Shown one piece after another: positions 8,646-20,660 of a stretch of 64,000 bases of DNA. Positions within the stretch are counted from its first letter, which is position 1. Every line of letters begins with the position of its first letter. The position numbers and the translations under genes were made by a program. A model generated the notes under the pieces. That model saw only the letters and a list, made by a program, of their open reading frames with translations, made no database searches and was not told where the DNA came from. This DNA is from Xiphydria camelus. Lineage: Eukaryota; Arthropoda; Insecta; Hymenoptera; Xiphydriidae. The stretch lies in contig OY783196.1 in the NCBI GenBank assembly GCA_963678675.1, forward strand, positions 20,996,827 to 21,060,826, in the 5' to 3' direction.

Positions 8646-11600
8646 GTGTCCTCTTGAATGAGTCTTATATCTCGCGGCTCGAAACTTCACGAATGATCGA
8701 GCGAAGAGGCTACAGCGGCGAAGCGCTCTTTACCAATGTAGCCTGCAAGGCATCGCTAAACGACGAAGCGAAATGGAACGGAATGGAAGGGAATACGACG
8801 GGATGGTATACACAGGATAGAACAGTGGTGTCCGTATTTATAGTATGGATTGTGTCTGCTTGGCAGACAGCCATAACGCGGACATCTTGGGCCATGGGAA
8901 GCGAATTAAAAGAAGCCGCTGGCATCTCTGTAGGCTTGTCGTAGCCGCGATACTTCTCGATTTATAAGTGGACTTGCAGATCGTATCGAAGGTATGACAA
9001 ACGATCGAACGTCGGGTGAGAACAGCGGCGCGAACATAGAATCGAACGACGAGCAGAGCCGGTTTGGCCTAATTACGTGTACATAAAATAATTTATAGAA
9101 GTGCGTGTCACGTGGAGTTTATGATCAGTAATATGGAAACTAAAGGAAAACTCTAGCTAGGCGAAACCCCCTCTCGTTCCCCCAGAATTGCTAGAAAGAT
9201 ATTTGATGTAATAGGAATCGCCTAGAATGATACAGTTTTACACAGTAAAAAAGTGGTGTTAAAGTTTAACACCATTTCAAACGGTGTGGACGTATATTTA
9301 CCACACACGGTGTCACTCAGTCTTACGCCATTGTTATTTAACACCGAAAGTGATCTATACAGGTCCACACCGCAGAATGTTTTACAGTGTACGTAGCATT
9401 ATTTATCGGTCGTATTTGAAACCTCTACAGCTCATCTCCCGTAACTTGCTGATGCACTCGCAGTTAGAATTGGCTGCTATGCCGAACAGCAGATTCGCGC
9501 AGGAGTTTGGAAAGTGGGAACACTCCCTCGGTTTGGAACGAGAGAAGTTTAACTCACAATGAGTCTCGAAGAGGCTTACAAGCTAAGAAGAGATCTGGAT
9601 AGATCTACAGTAAACTTTCTCGTGACACAATGTCGCAGCTTTCGAAACAGCGACTCGCCATTAACAGATTCTAGGCTTTGCCACGCGCTCTCAGCTTTGA
9701 CGGCCGGAACTACCCCTAAAAACGCCGACGCGCATCGACCGGCGGAGTAATGAGACCACAAAAATCGACTCGTGTGATCAACCTTTTTAGTCAAAGGTTT
9801 CGCTGTATATAATTAGTGGTAAAGCCACTAAATGAGATACGATGTAAATGACATTTTAAACGAGAGCATTTCTTTAGCGTCCTAAAATTACGAGACTAAA
9901 TTCGACCGACTACGTCGCTCGTGTTAATTTCTTTTATAAGAAACGCAATATAACTCCAATAAAAGCGTTTTAATATTTTCCCAATCAAAATATCCCCTTA
10001 CCCCGTTAACAACGAAATCTTAGACAATCGAGCAACGATAAGTACCGTGAAAAAAAAAATACAGTAGATTTGAATAAATCGGCGATTACGAGTGGGGGAA
10101 TGCAGATCTAGTTACTTGGACTAATAATTGACTCGAATGGGCTACAGTTTGTTTCCCCCAAATAGCCGTAACCAACGTAACCCGCTGTAACCAAATTTAT
10201 CAGTCGAAGCGAATAATTCTGCATACCCCACCCGTAAACGCCGATTTAATTGAAAATATACCATTTTTTTTCTCAGTATATACAACGCAAGCCAGGTCCG
10301 GAGAATGTTCCACGCGCGACCCGGTCCAGCAACACGCCCAGATCCCCAATGGCGAACGAGGCGCGCGGCGTTTTACTTTACTCCCTCGTACGGGCTTTTA
10401 TTAGCCCGGTGACACCGGCGATCATTGCCAAAATAGGACCGGAGGAACAATGGCCTCGGACTGGCGAACCTAAAATAACACCGCGATGCCTCGACGTTTA
10501 CCGTCGCGCTCTTGCGCTCCTTCGTCGTCGACGTGGTACTCGCGGGAGAGCAAGAGGGGCGGCGAAGAAAGAAGAGGAGAGGCATTACCGGCGAGTCGAT
10601 GCTCTTTGGAGGGAGGGGCAGGAGGACGACGGCGCAGGGCTTTGCGCGAGTCCTGAGGTCGAAGGTCGCGCTGTTCGTGTTTCGCGATTTTCGCGGGGTT
10701 CTCTAAAAATATTTACGCCGCGATCCGAATAGAACGATCCTCCCTTCAACCCCTGGGAGATTCTCAGACTTTCTCGGCGCGGGGATTGGCACGAGAGAGG
10801 GCAACGTCCCTTCTCGACCGCCTGACACCTAGCCACTGACCCGTACCAAGCGATCTTCGTCACGCGGAACGTCGACGGACGCGAGAATAGTATTTGGATG
10901 GAGAGTTTTGGCGCGGAGTGGATACAGATGTTGGGACCATCGCTCGCGGTCGCGTCACCCTTTTAAGGGCGATTTTGCCTCGGTTAGATACGTGCTTCCT
11001 GTAGATTCATTCGAGTTTCGTCGTCACGGCGAATGGGGAGAAGAGAATCGCGAAAAAGGGAGATATTTCGTTTGTTGGCGTTTTGATATCGAGATATGAG
11101 TATAGAAAAATATGACACTGTGTGCACTGTACGAAAATGAGAAAGAAATTATTTCTTTCCGAGAATTCGTTGTTTCAAAAAGGTATACATTTTTAATTTG
11201 TGCAACTCACCGCTCCCGCTATACTTTCAGCTATTTTCCTCCGCATTTTTTTCAGCACTGAGGATGATCGCGCTACACTGCCCGCGGTGGTCGATGCTCA
11301 CACGCAACTATTTCATACATAATCACACATAGAAGGCACAATTCGTCGTACATTCACCGTCTGCAAATCGATAAGAAAAAGAGCAATGAAATAACTTATC
11401 TCCAAAGTGCTAACTATCTGCGATAATGAAAACCACCTCTGGTAATGATAGCGAAAATCGAGAAACCGTATTTCTCATCCCGTTTACTACGCTCTCGGAA
11501 CACAGCTATTCCAATATCGAACGAGATCATTAGAAGCGCGGGTTGCGAGCGCGAGGTGTACTACGATAAAAAAGAGCACGCGACGCTATTACGATTTCAG

Positions 11601-12348
11601 AACCGCCCCAGTGGTGGGTGCCACGATTAATATCTTGCCTAGAAATTATTCGCTCACGTAAAGTTATACCAATTAATATCGAGTCTTCGAATTATTTTAT
11701 CATAAATCTAAATAAGAACAAAACTCGAATCCTAAACGAACTTCACGACGGTCGTGTAATGTAACTACATTCGATTCAAATTGACAAACTAGATTACAAG
11801 TACTCACAACCTCATGATTCAATTTCATTACGGGTAGAGACACGCGGTCGAATGTGGGCCACGTATAGTGCGCTACTTACGCGCACGGAGGACAAAATTT
11901 AATGCTCCTCAGTGCATCCTTTGACGGTATTTAATTGAAACCTGTTCGTAACGCCCGTTAACGTTCGGCCAACTGACATCATATCGCAATTAACTTTGAT
12001 GTTTCGACGCTAACGACCAACGAAATGTTCCACGTTTTAAAGTAGGACGTATCTTCCGACATACTTACCGCTTTTCTTTTGGCGGTAGATAATAATGTAT
12101 GGAAAATTACAAATTTTAGTGTCGAACACCGTATAAGCATAAAGTATACCTACGTACCTAGAGCCATACGTAGAGATTGATGTTTTGTTTTGACCAGCGC
12201 AGTTCCGGTCTGCGTTAATCAAACTTAACCCAATAAAGCCTGGGTAATTTTTCTCCTACTAGGGAATAGCTGTTAAATAAACAATTGAAAAATGAGCTGC
12301 TTTGACAAATAAATACTTAAAACTATATCGTCGACCTAATAAGAAAAG

Positions 12349-12461
12349 TGCCTAACTCCGTTTCAGAAAATTTTACAGGAGAGAAGAAAAACCGTTTATT
12401 TAGACGTTATTCTGATAGATGGCAGCAAAATTAAATTTTTGCCAAAAAGTGGAGTTAGGCA
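12349..12461. repeat. Short inverted repeat, MITE candidate
   Basis: TGCCTAACTCC at 12349-12359 is exactly mirrored by GGAGTTAGGCA at 12451-12461. Weaker pairing continues inward through AAAATTTTA and TAAATTTTT. The roughly 113-bp span could be a small non-autonomous transposon, but the arms are short. Confidence 0.4.
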
Positions 12462-13334
12462 GGACGGGCAGGACGCTAAAAATGAATGCGGTACCTGGGG
12501 GCAAGGCGTGTACTAAAAAACATGCCCGATATTGGCGTGTACTTGAAAAGTGTTACTTTGCTCCAAATTTTTCAAAAATGAGCATTGTTAGAACGAGATA
12601 TAGACATTTATCTTCACAAACAATGAAACAAATTTATTCGGATCAACTGTACAACATGTTCCACGAGAAACGCATGAAGCGGTGAGACCCTGACATTTAC
12701 CTTCGGCAGTATTTGCCGACGGTGCTTGACTCTTTTACTTACCGGTCGACGGAATTTGAAGTTCGCGGCGTGTTGTACGCCAATATCCGCCATGTTTCCG
12801 CAGTGCCGCGGGTGCCGCCATCGATAAAAAGCGGTCCCACAAAAAATACCTATATTATATATCCACGAGATTTCTCACAAAAACGGATTTTTTTATCGGC
12901 GTTACAAACACATGGTTTTAATTTCGAACGTAACCTCCGTATGATAAATCATACGATAGGCTATATTGGGTTAATGTAAATTCAATTAGCCACATCCGCG
13001 TTTGTTAAAATTTAATAAAGGAAATTGTTTTCGATAGTCTGTGACTGACCAAAGTAATTGCACGCATATCATATGCGTAAAATTATTTATTCATTAGAAA
13101 AGGCACATACTTCTTACGCGTAACGGTGCCCGTATATGCAAATTTTTGCTCGAGTGTGTAGATCTGCGTTACTCGTAGTCATTAGGGAATAGCAGGGACC
13201 AGGGAACAATAAATAAACCGTCACAGAAGCGCCTTTCTAACCCCTTTTTTTAACCGAAATACCTACACATTTACATTCTCAGACAGAAGACATTCTCATT
13301 TGCCTTACAATATTTCCGGTTTTTTACTTTTTTT

Positions 13335-13340
13335 TTTATT
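13335..13340 (-). terminator. Candidate polyadenylation signal for SPT5
   Basis: AATAAA on the minus strand lies about 33 nt after the SPT5 stop codon. That gives a very short 3' UTR, so a more distal site may also be used. Confidence 0.35.
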
Positions 13341-13372
13341 AATACAGTTACCAATATAAACTTATCGTAATT

Positions 13373-16300
13373 TTACTTTAAACTGTCAGGAGATGCTTTC
13401 ATTTTGCACAAGAACCGCAGGTGCAACATTTTTACCTCTTCGGTGTTCAATTTGACGACACCCTCTTGATTGTCGATCGACAAAAGAGTACCGACAGCTT
13501 CCCGATCCTCCCCGATAACGACTTTTACGCGATCCCCACGCGATGGTACCACCGGCTCCAACTGTTCGCACACCAAATTGACCGTGCGATCTTCCGCGGG
13601 TAGAAACACGGAGCACATACCGCCCTGTAGGATTAATCGGAGCGATCGCTCGTTATAAACAATCGCGCGGCAGTGACGCGTCTCGTTCTCGTAGATGGGA
13701 GCTGGAGAATGTGTCTAATTCTTAAAATAAAAACAAATTAATAAGAACTCACCGAAATTCCGCGAATGACTCCTTGCTGTCCGGAGAGCGCAGGATCTTG
13801 GTGGGAATCGCGAATCCGAACTTCGATATCCGTTGTGTGCCACTCCGAGCCGCTTATCGAGCTCGCACCGACGCCCGTCTCAAGCCCGGCTCCCGGTGTT
13901 TGTGGATTGTAAGGACTGCCAGCTACGCCTGTAAATCGCACACGTGATAAATCATCAAGGTTCGCGGGATTTTCAAAGTGGCACGCCCCTCGCGTCGATC
14001 ATATTTACCAGGCGTCATGGGACTGTAACCCATGGGTGAAGGAGTGGCAAACGCTCCGCGAGGACTGGTGGTATAACCCGTTCCCGACGGCGACGGCGTC
14101 GCGACGTATCCCGTGGGACTCGGGCTGGCAGTAGCACTCGCGGCAGGGCTCGGGCTTGGTTGATACGGGCTATAACTCTGCTCGGAACCGTACATAGTGC
14201 CAGGAGTTTGCGGAGTGAAGGGTCCGCCAGCAGCCTGATAACCGGGCGCGTAACCTGGCGAGCCTCCCTCTTCCATATTGTAGCCATCGAAGTCGTTGGA
14301 TCTGGCCGGCGTATTCGTAACCGTTGGATCCCAAGCCCCCGATTGACCGGGTGTTCGTGAACCGTCATGCGATGGCGTCATCGAACCATAATGAGGCGTC
14401 CTCGAACCGTCTGTTAATTAAACACACGCATTTTAAAGCTTCGACCGATGAGGTTATTTCTTTCTTAATCCCTGAAAGGGTACGCCAGATACTCACTCTC
14501 GTACATCGGCGTCTGAGAACCATGCATCGGCGTCTTAGCTCCGTCTCTGGCATACATCGGAGTTTGGCCGCCTGCTGTATACGCCGGAGTTCTGCTGTAG
14601 CTGCTGAAGCCGCCGTCCTTGGTTGGCACGCCAACATTCGCGATGTGAGATCTATCCACGGAGATGGTCTGACACGTCGAGTGAAGCTCGACGCGAGCGG
14701 TATTCTCCGTGGCGTCCTTAACGATTCCAACGTTTCCTTTGTAAGGTCCACCGGTTATTTTAATCGTCGTGCCTATGAGTTCTCGATCGCGTCTCGTACC
14801 CGAACCTCTGCCCCTGCCTCTTCCGCCGCCTCTTCCAAATCCTCCGCTAAAAAATGAACGATCTCACGCGTAATTGAATCGCACCCAATCGAGTCCACGT
14901 TTAGCGAAACACTCAACTCACCCGCTCGGATGCATCGGTGAGGCGATTCTAGGTGACATGAATCCTGACGCCGGTGACATGGAGGGTGACATGGACACGT
15001 TCGACTTGTTGCCGCCGGCGAGCTGCAAGTGCCTCGTCTTGCAGACGAATATTCCGCCGTTGTCCACGTACATCCTCGAGTGCAGGAAGGCGAAACTCCG
15101 ATAAAGGTGTTTGATCTCTCCGCCTCTGCCGGCGTGCGGTCCGTCTACCACCTTCACGATGTCCTTCTTCTGAATAGTGTTCTGCTGAGAATCTAGCGCC
15201 ACGGCGTTCCTGTTCTCGCGCCGCATGGTCAGTCCCTGCGGTCTGGCTTCCACCACTTTTCCGTGCATCGACAGCACGTGGAAGTTTTCCCGCTCGAGTC
15301 TTACTATCACGCCGACAGTCTGCGGGTCGAGTTGAACGAGATCACCCCATTGGAACTGACCCAGGCTATCGACGCCAGTCGCCATGTCCGAACAAAGCTG
15401 AAGGTCTCGCGGAAGGACTTCCAATTCGTGCATCGAGAGATCGGAAAATAGTACCACACGGTTCTGTTCGACGCGTACGATCAGTCCTGTGTCACCCTCG
15501 TATCTTCCTGCTACAACCTGCCGAATAACCGAGATACGATATCAAACAATTATAATTCAACTATAGACGTAGCTACGCGTAGATCGTATAATGAACGGAT
15601 CCACTGTACCTTAACGTGATCGCCCATTGTGAAATACTTCCTCAGCTCGTTCGCCTGAAACTCCAGTGCTTCTTTGAGCTCTTCGTGTTTCGGCATGACC
15701 ATAATCATGTTCCCGTCGATGGAAACGATTCTGCCCTGCAGATTCATCAACTCGCCCTCGCAGACTTCGACGTTGTCTCCGTTGCTGAAGGAGTGCGTTA
15801 TCGCCTGGTCCTCCTTACCCGCCGAAACGCCCGTCGCCGGAGTACCGCTCAGTTCTATGTCGATACCTTCGGGAGCCTCTTCGAATCTCTCCAACTCTGA
15901 GAGCGTAGGCTTCACGCCTTCCGCGACGATAGCGCTCATCGTGAAGTTTTTATAAAGGAAACCTTTACGACTGTATCGATTTCCCTCGAATATCAGGAAG
16001 TCACCGTCACTGGTGACTTCCCCGCCAATAGCGCGAATTGCTTCGGGATCGAATGGTTTCGCGGGTGGCCTCCTTTTCTTTTTGCGCTTCAAAGCCTCGG
16101 ATTCGCTTTGCGCCGTTCGCAGAGCACCGCGCGGTCTCGTGTAATCGATCCTCGGCAGTAATTTCAGATGAACTTGGTTCTGCGCCAGGTCGACGTAATC
16201 CACTTGCGCTATGTCGTCCTTGTAAATGCCCCTCTTCAACCTGACCCATTGCTTGGCCTTGAGACCCGTTTGCTCCTTGACCACGCGCAAAACGTCCGTC

Positions 16301-17757
16301 ATTTCCTTGATCGGTACCATCTGCTGCTTCCACAAGCCCATCCTCAGGTTACCGACATTTTCGATGGTCGCCTTCACGTGAGGCTGCTTGTAAGCCTCTA
16401 TGTAGATGTACCCCTTGACACCCTCGGGTGCAACTACCGATTTGATCTGCAGAGGTTCAGCTAAAAGGCAACGATGATATATATTAATAACTGAGTATTC
16501 GCGCTGAAAAATATAAATATACGGCAAAAACGTGCACGTTTCGTTCGACCTCGCTTACCAGAGAATTGGTAGGTGATGAATTTTCGCATCAACAAAAGTA
16601 CAGTCGCCTTCTCCTCGCCGATGCGACATTTGATCATCCACAAATTAGGATCTTTCACGCCCGGTAACAACGTTTGTTGGGTGATTTCGTCGCTCATTTC
16701 TTCGCCGCCGTCTCCAAAGTGCCGAGCGGCTATAGATTCGTCGGCGTACTTCCTCCTGAGATATTCCTCTATCTCATCCTCCTTTTGAGAGCTACCAGAA
16801 AATGTTCAATATATATGTGTCCATAAAAATTGTACTTCTAGAATCTTCCATAAATTAAAATGCATAACTTACTCCCAAAGATTGGTTCCTCTACGTCTGC
16901 CTTCAATCTCCCGAGCAGTAGGACCCAGTTCATCGACTTCATTCCCGACTATTCCAATTTCCTGAGCTCCCTCTTCCCATTCTTCCTCATCTTCCACCTC
17001 GTCGTCTACTTCAGCCTCGTGAATGATAAAACCACCATATCTATCTTTCTTTTTTTTCTTCCTTGGCCTATCATCGTCATCCTCTTCTTCTTCCTCGTCA
17101 TATTCACTAGTTCCATCCAAGTCTTCACCTGAAATTCACAGGATAATGATGGCAAAACAAAAGTTACATATTTCTTTAGACTTTTATAATCACTATTTAC
17201 ACTATTACCTTCGGGTTCTTCTTCTGGTTCAGCTTCATCTTCTTCCCCTTCTTCAGCTTCGTCCGCTTTTCCATCATCGGAGCTAAATATGGTAAAAAAA
17301 AACGATTGTGCACTATAAGGAAAAGCTGACCTCTTTAAAAAGTTTGATCTTTCCTGAGACAGTATTAATGCTCGCTTTTGATAAGTTAAAGAAGTGGATC
17401 TTTATTCCTGGCAATACAATTACTTGTTATTATATAGCCATGTAAAAGACAAATTCAAGGCATTCCACATCATAATTGGCTAGCGTTATAGTAATTGTAT
17501 AAAAGAGTACAGACTCACCCACTACCAGACCGCGATCGTGATCGTGAGCGTGATCTCGATCTGGAACGACTTCTGGAGCGGGACGCGGATCGACTCCTGC
17601 TGCGGGAGCCACTTCGAGATCTTACTCCTGACGCACTTCCAACTTCGCTTCCTACGTCCGACTTAACTGAGCGGTTTTCCTCCGGGTCGCTTTCACTGAC
17701 CGCACCACCCCGTTCACTTTCGTTGTCCGAAAAGTTACTCGCCTCGGAATCCGACAT
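13373..17757 (-). CDS. Spt5: Transcription elongation factor SPT5 (DSIF large subunit), complete
   Basis: SPT5 pairs with SPT4 to form DSIF, which binds RNA polymerase II, causes promoter-proximal pausing and, after P-TEFb phosphorylation, promotes elongation. Ten exons keep phase throughout: 17757-17519, 17282-17209, 17128-16873, 16791-16559, 16460-15610, 15517-14922, 14846-14497, 14410-14009, 13928-13753, 13624-13373. They encode 1142 residues; human SPT5 is about 1087. The start [10 protein letters not shown] matches the human N-terminus. Order: acidic N-terminus; RS-dipeptide run (~46-78); acidic DE-rich region; NGN domain (~238-330, beginning DPNLW); KOW domains at about 338-370, 490-525, 545-590, 605-640, 670-725 and 765-815; CTR with repeated GSQTPMY/GSRTP motifs (~830-1000); C-terminal KOW (~1090-1135). 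The RS run is absent from the human protein. The exon 10 acceptor is immediately before GGMCSVFLP. Confidence 0.97.
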
Positions 17758-19141
17758 GGTTCAATGTTTCTCTTCGTGCATTTACAGCACAACGTGGATC
17801 CACACGCGAGACGGGAATGCACGAGAAGGCTTTCCGTATTTCCGGAAGACACCGTTAAACCCGCGAGAATACTTTACGTGCATCCGTTGTAATTATTCTA
17901 CCTGCATTCACGTAAAAATCGTAATAATTACCGTCCGCGTTGATATTTCACAGAACTTATACTTTAAGAGGTTATTCGAACTGATCGAATCCCCTCCACC
18001 CAGATGCTCCTCCTTCCAAGAATCGGCATCGGCGTGCAACGGTGCAGCGCAGTATCACCAAATGATAGCCAATCAGAGATTTCCTATTCAACTCCACAGG
18101 TGTATCGTCAACCTGCCGTTGCGAGGCACCACTGTATAGGATCTGATTTGCGAATTACAGTTTACTACTTTTTTTATTCAAAATTTATTTGCTTATACGT
18201 ATAACTACAATAACAGCAATTTAATTAATGACATCCAACAAATTAATGTTGATTTAATGACAAAAGCAAGCAATGAATGATTAGGACTTAAAAAAAGAGC
18301 GAATTCATCCTCAAATTTTCTTACAGTCTATCAATCTACCTATAATGGGACAATGGGTGAAATAACTAAAACAATTTTCTGGAAAACTCATTTACTATGA
18401 AAATTAATCTACCTAGATTGTTATTTCAAAAAACATCTTAATCCTTCTCATAATAATATTATAAAACATGCTGCAAGCTCTTCTGCATCTCGAATCTCGA
18501 TTTGAGCTAATTCGGATGATTTCGATTAAAGAGAGAACAACATCAAAGGAATAATAGGTTTATGCAGGCAAATAATAAGTAGGTAGAATAAAATAACACC
18601 TACCGCGTATGCTGTCGATCCTGTCCGATCGATGGTATCATCTCTTATAGGTATTGAAGTTAAGCGAATACTTGCTGCCATGATTGCGTACACCAAGAAA
18701 CAAAACTCTTTAAAAAAAAGAAGTATGGAATGAAATCAGAAATGTTATATTAGAAAATCAATTATAAAAATTCGTGTTTTGTCGACTAAATTTTAAAATA
18801 GACAATTTTTCGTATTTCAAAAAAACTTCAGAATTTACTAACATCGTTAGAATTATCGTTCTTAGTGCACTATAAGGTACATCTTATCAATCGTTAAGTT
18901 TATCGAAATGTTTTTATCATCAAGAAAACTGTAAATCTAGGAATGCATCAAAAGGTTAATACGTTTCGTTATAATGGCATAATTTATAAAAATTGAATTT
19001 CAGTAACATGAAGTATAGTAGTTGTACGGTCTCCCGATTTTTATGAAAATATTGACAATATACGAAATAATGTCATTTTTTACGATTAAAAATGCTACAT
19101 ATAATTTTTAAATAAAAAAGGCACCTATCAGTTATTGAAAT
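17758..19141. promoter_or_regulatory. Divergent intergenic region between SPT5 and a small coiled-coil gene
   Basis: This 1.4-kb gap must carry the SPT5 promoter at its left end and the promoter of the plus-strand gene at its right end. The left 400 bp is richer in CpG than the AT-rich right part, as expected for a broadly expressed gene. No TATA box at the right distance from either start was convincing. Confidence 0.4.
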
Positions 19142-20257
19142 ATGGGACAGCAAGTAGGACGTATGCCCGACACATGGGATGAGTTAATGGAAGAACGAGA
19201 CCGCGTTTTACACTGGAGCGCAGAAGTCCTCTCAAGAGTTGAGGACAATGTTACTAACGAAGATACGTTCCTGATGAATTTTGATAATAAAAAGATAGAT
19301 GAAAAAGTAAAAAAATGGATAACGAGCAATACTTTACAGTTGGAAGATGCCATGTCAAAAATTGGTATAAAAGAAGAATGTAAAAATGAAATAACTCCAA
19401 AAATTGCCAAGGTGAATTAAAAATTTGAAATAAGAACAGTTGCAATTATTTCACCTGAATATATAGAGTTTAATAAATTCGGGAGAGAATGTGGCAAACC
19501 GAAAGATATAACAAATTTATTATTACACGGGATACACATCTATAAAATAATAAGTTAGCTTACTGGGGGTCATCCGTTATACATTTCATGATAATTGATT
19601 TTATGATAATGATAATTACTTTATTCAGTATGTTTAATGGTTACTGAACTTACAGATTTCCGAAGACATAAACAATAAAATGAGAAAGGAATATCAGGTA
19701 GCTTATTCAGATTTGATGAAATTTGCAAAAAGAGTCGACAAATTGGGGCGAGAGGAACGTACAGTACATGACGATATTCAACAGTTGGAAGAAAAATGCA
19801 ATAATGATTCCGAAATGTTTAAGAAAAAATTTGGTCCTTTGCGTTTAAAAGTTTTTAATAATTTACGCGTCGGAGAAAAAATGCTATTCGAGGATAAAAG
19901 GCTGAAAACAGAATTTACTAAGAAGGTTTGGAATTATCTGCATTTCTACATCTAAATCGGGAGTGAAACGATATATTTTTTTAAACCATCGATCTAAATC
20001 CGTGTTAAATTGTCGGTTCCAAATTGATCTGACTCCGTAGTATTCAGCACCACGAATAAGTTATATAAATAAGTTTTTGTTAAAATTGCTTTCCTTTATC
20101 GAATTCTTTATAATAGTTTAGCTTTTAAATTTCATAACGCTGATTTTCTTACTTCTATCGCTAGATTTACGACGTAGACCATGCTAACATTGCAGAATGT
20201 GTGAAGCGATTCAAAAAATTGCAGAAGGATTATGAAAAATGTGTTAACAAAGAATGA
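19142..20257 (+). CDS. Hypothetical 210-residue helical/coiled-coil protein
   Basis: Three exons join in phase 0: 19142-19411, 19656-19925 and 20165-20257. They end in TGA and give 210 residues. Exons 1 and 2 are exactly 90 codons each and exon 3 has 31 including the stop. The product is rich in Lys, Glu and Asp with heptad-like stretches (SEDINNKMRKEYQVAYSDL; DDIQQLEEKCNNDSEMFKKK) and has no signal peptide or membrane segment, so it is probably an intracellular helical protein. I do not recognise the family. Length and helical character would fit a small structural or kinetochore-type subunit, but that is speculation. It is divergent from SPT5 and 1.4 kb away. Consistent splice phases and lysine-rich exon ends (AK/ISED; TKK/IYD) support a real gene. 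A 5' non-coding exon upstream is possible. Confidence 0.75.
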
Positions 20258-20632
20258 ATGGCAGTGGATCGAAAAACTAAAACGTTCGACTTCGTATTTT
20301 CACGATTGACTTAAAGTTCGAAGGTAAATTTAATTCAAAAATGAGAGGTTGAAACCTAATTTCTCTGTATTTCTAAGTGTAAATTACAAATCGAATATAT
20401 ATCATAATACTTCGATAATTAAATCGTATAACCATATTTTATTTGCTTCGTGTTTTTCCTAGATCCGCTATATCAAAAGCAATAACGTAAAAATGAGACA
20501 ACGAAGAAATTTGAGAAATGATACCAAAATTATGAAAAACTATACGTCTTTCTACTTCTATGTATGAAACCAATCGAAAAGAGACGGTACAAATTTAAAA
20601 ACAGATTTAAAAAATTACTCAGAAATGCAAAA

Positions 20633-20638
20633 AATAAA
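20633..20638 (+). terminator. Candidate polyadenylation signal for the coiled-coil gene
   Basis: AATAAA lies about 375 nt after the stop of the 210-residue gene, just before a GC-repeat (GCGCGCGCGG) at 20648-20660. It is the first canonical hexamer I see downstream. Confidence 0.4.
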
Positions 20639-20660
20639 TATGCCCAACGCGCGCGCGCGG

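Larger units (their letters stand above)
8646..13372. other. Intergenic; CpG-rich block at ~10300-10900, no gene supported
   Basis: Open frames at 8654-8944, 9284-9562, 10250-10732 and 12419-12979 show no recognisable family and no consistent exon structure. The Arg-rich 160-residue frame at 10250 coincides with a CpG-rich block and has equally long antisense frames, as non-coding GC-rich sequence does. A small palindrome GGTGTTAAAGTTTAACACC sits at 9255-9273, inside a larger weak inverted repeat with ACACTGTAAAA-like ends. Confidence 0.4.

Noticed and set aside
9284..9562. 92-residue frame near a palindrome at 9255-9273
   Set aside because: No family similarity; overlaps a weak inverted repeat with ACACTGTAAAA-like ends.
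10250..10732. 160-residue open frame starting MKIYHFFSQYIQRK
   Set aside because: Lies in a CpG-rich block with long antisense frames and has no recognisable domain; most likely non-coding.
14324..14857. 177-residue plus-strand open frame
   Set aside because: It is antisense to SPT5 exons 7 and 8 and is a codon-bias shadow of that gene.
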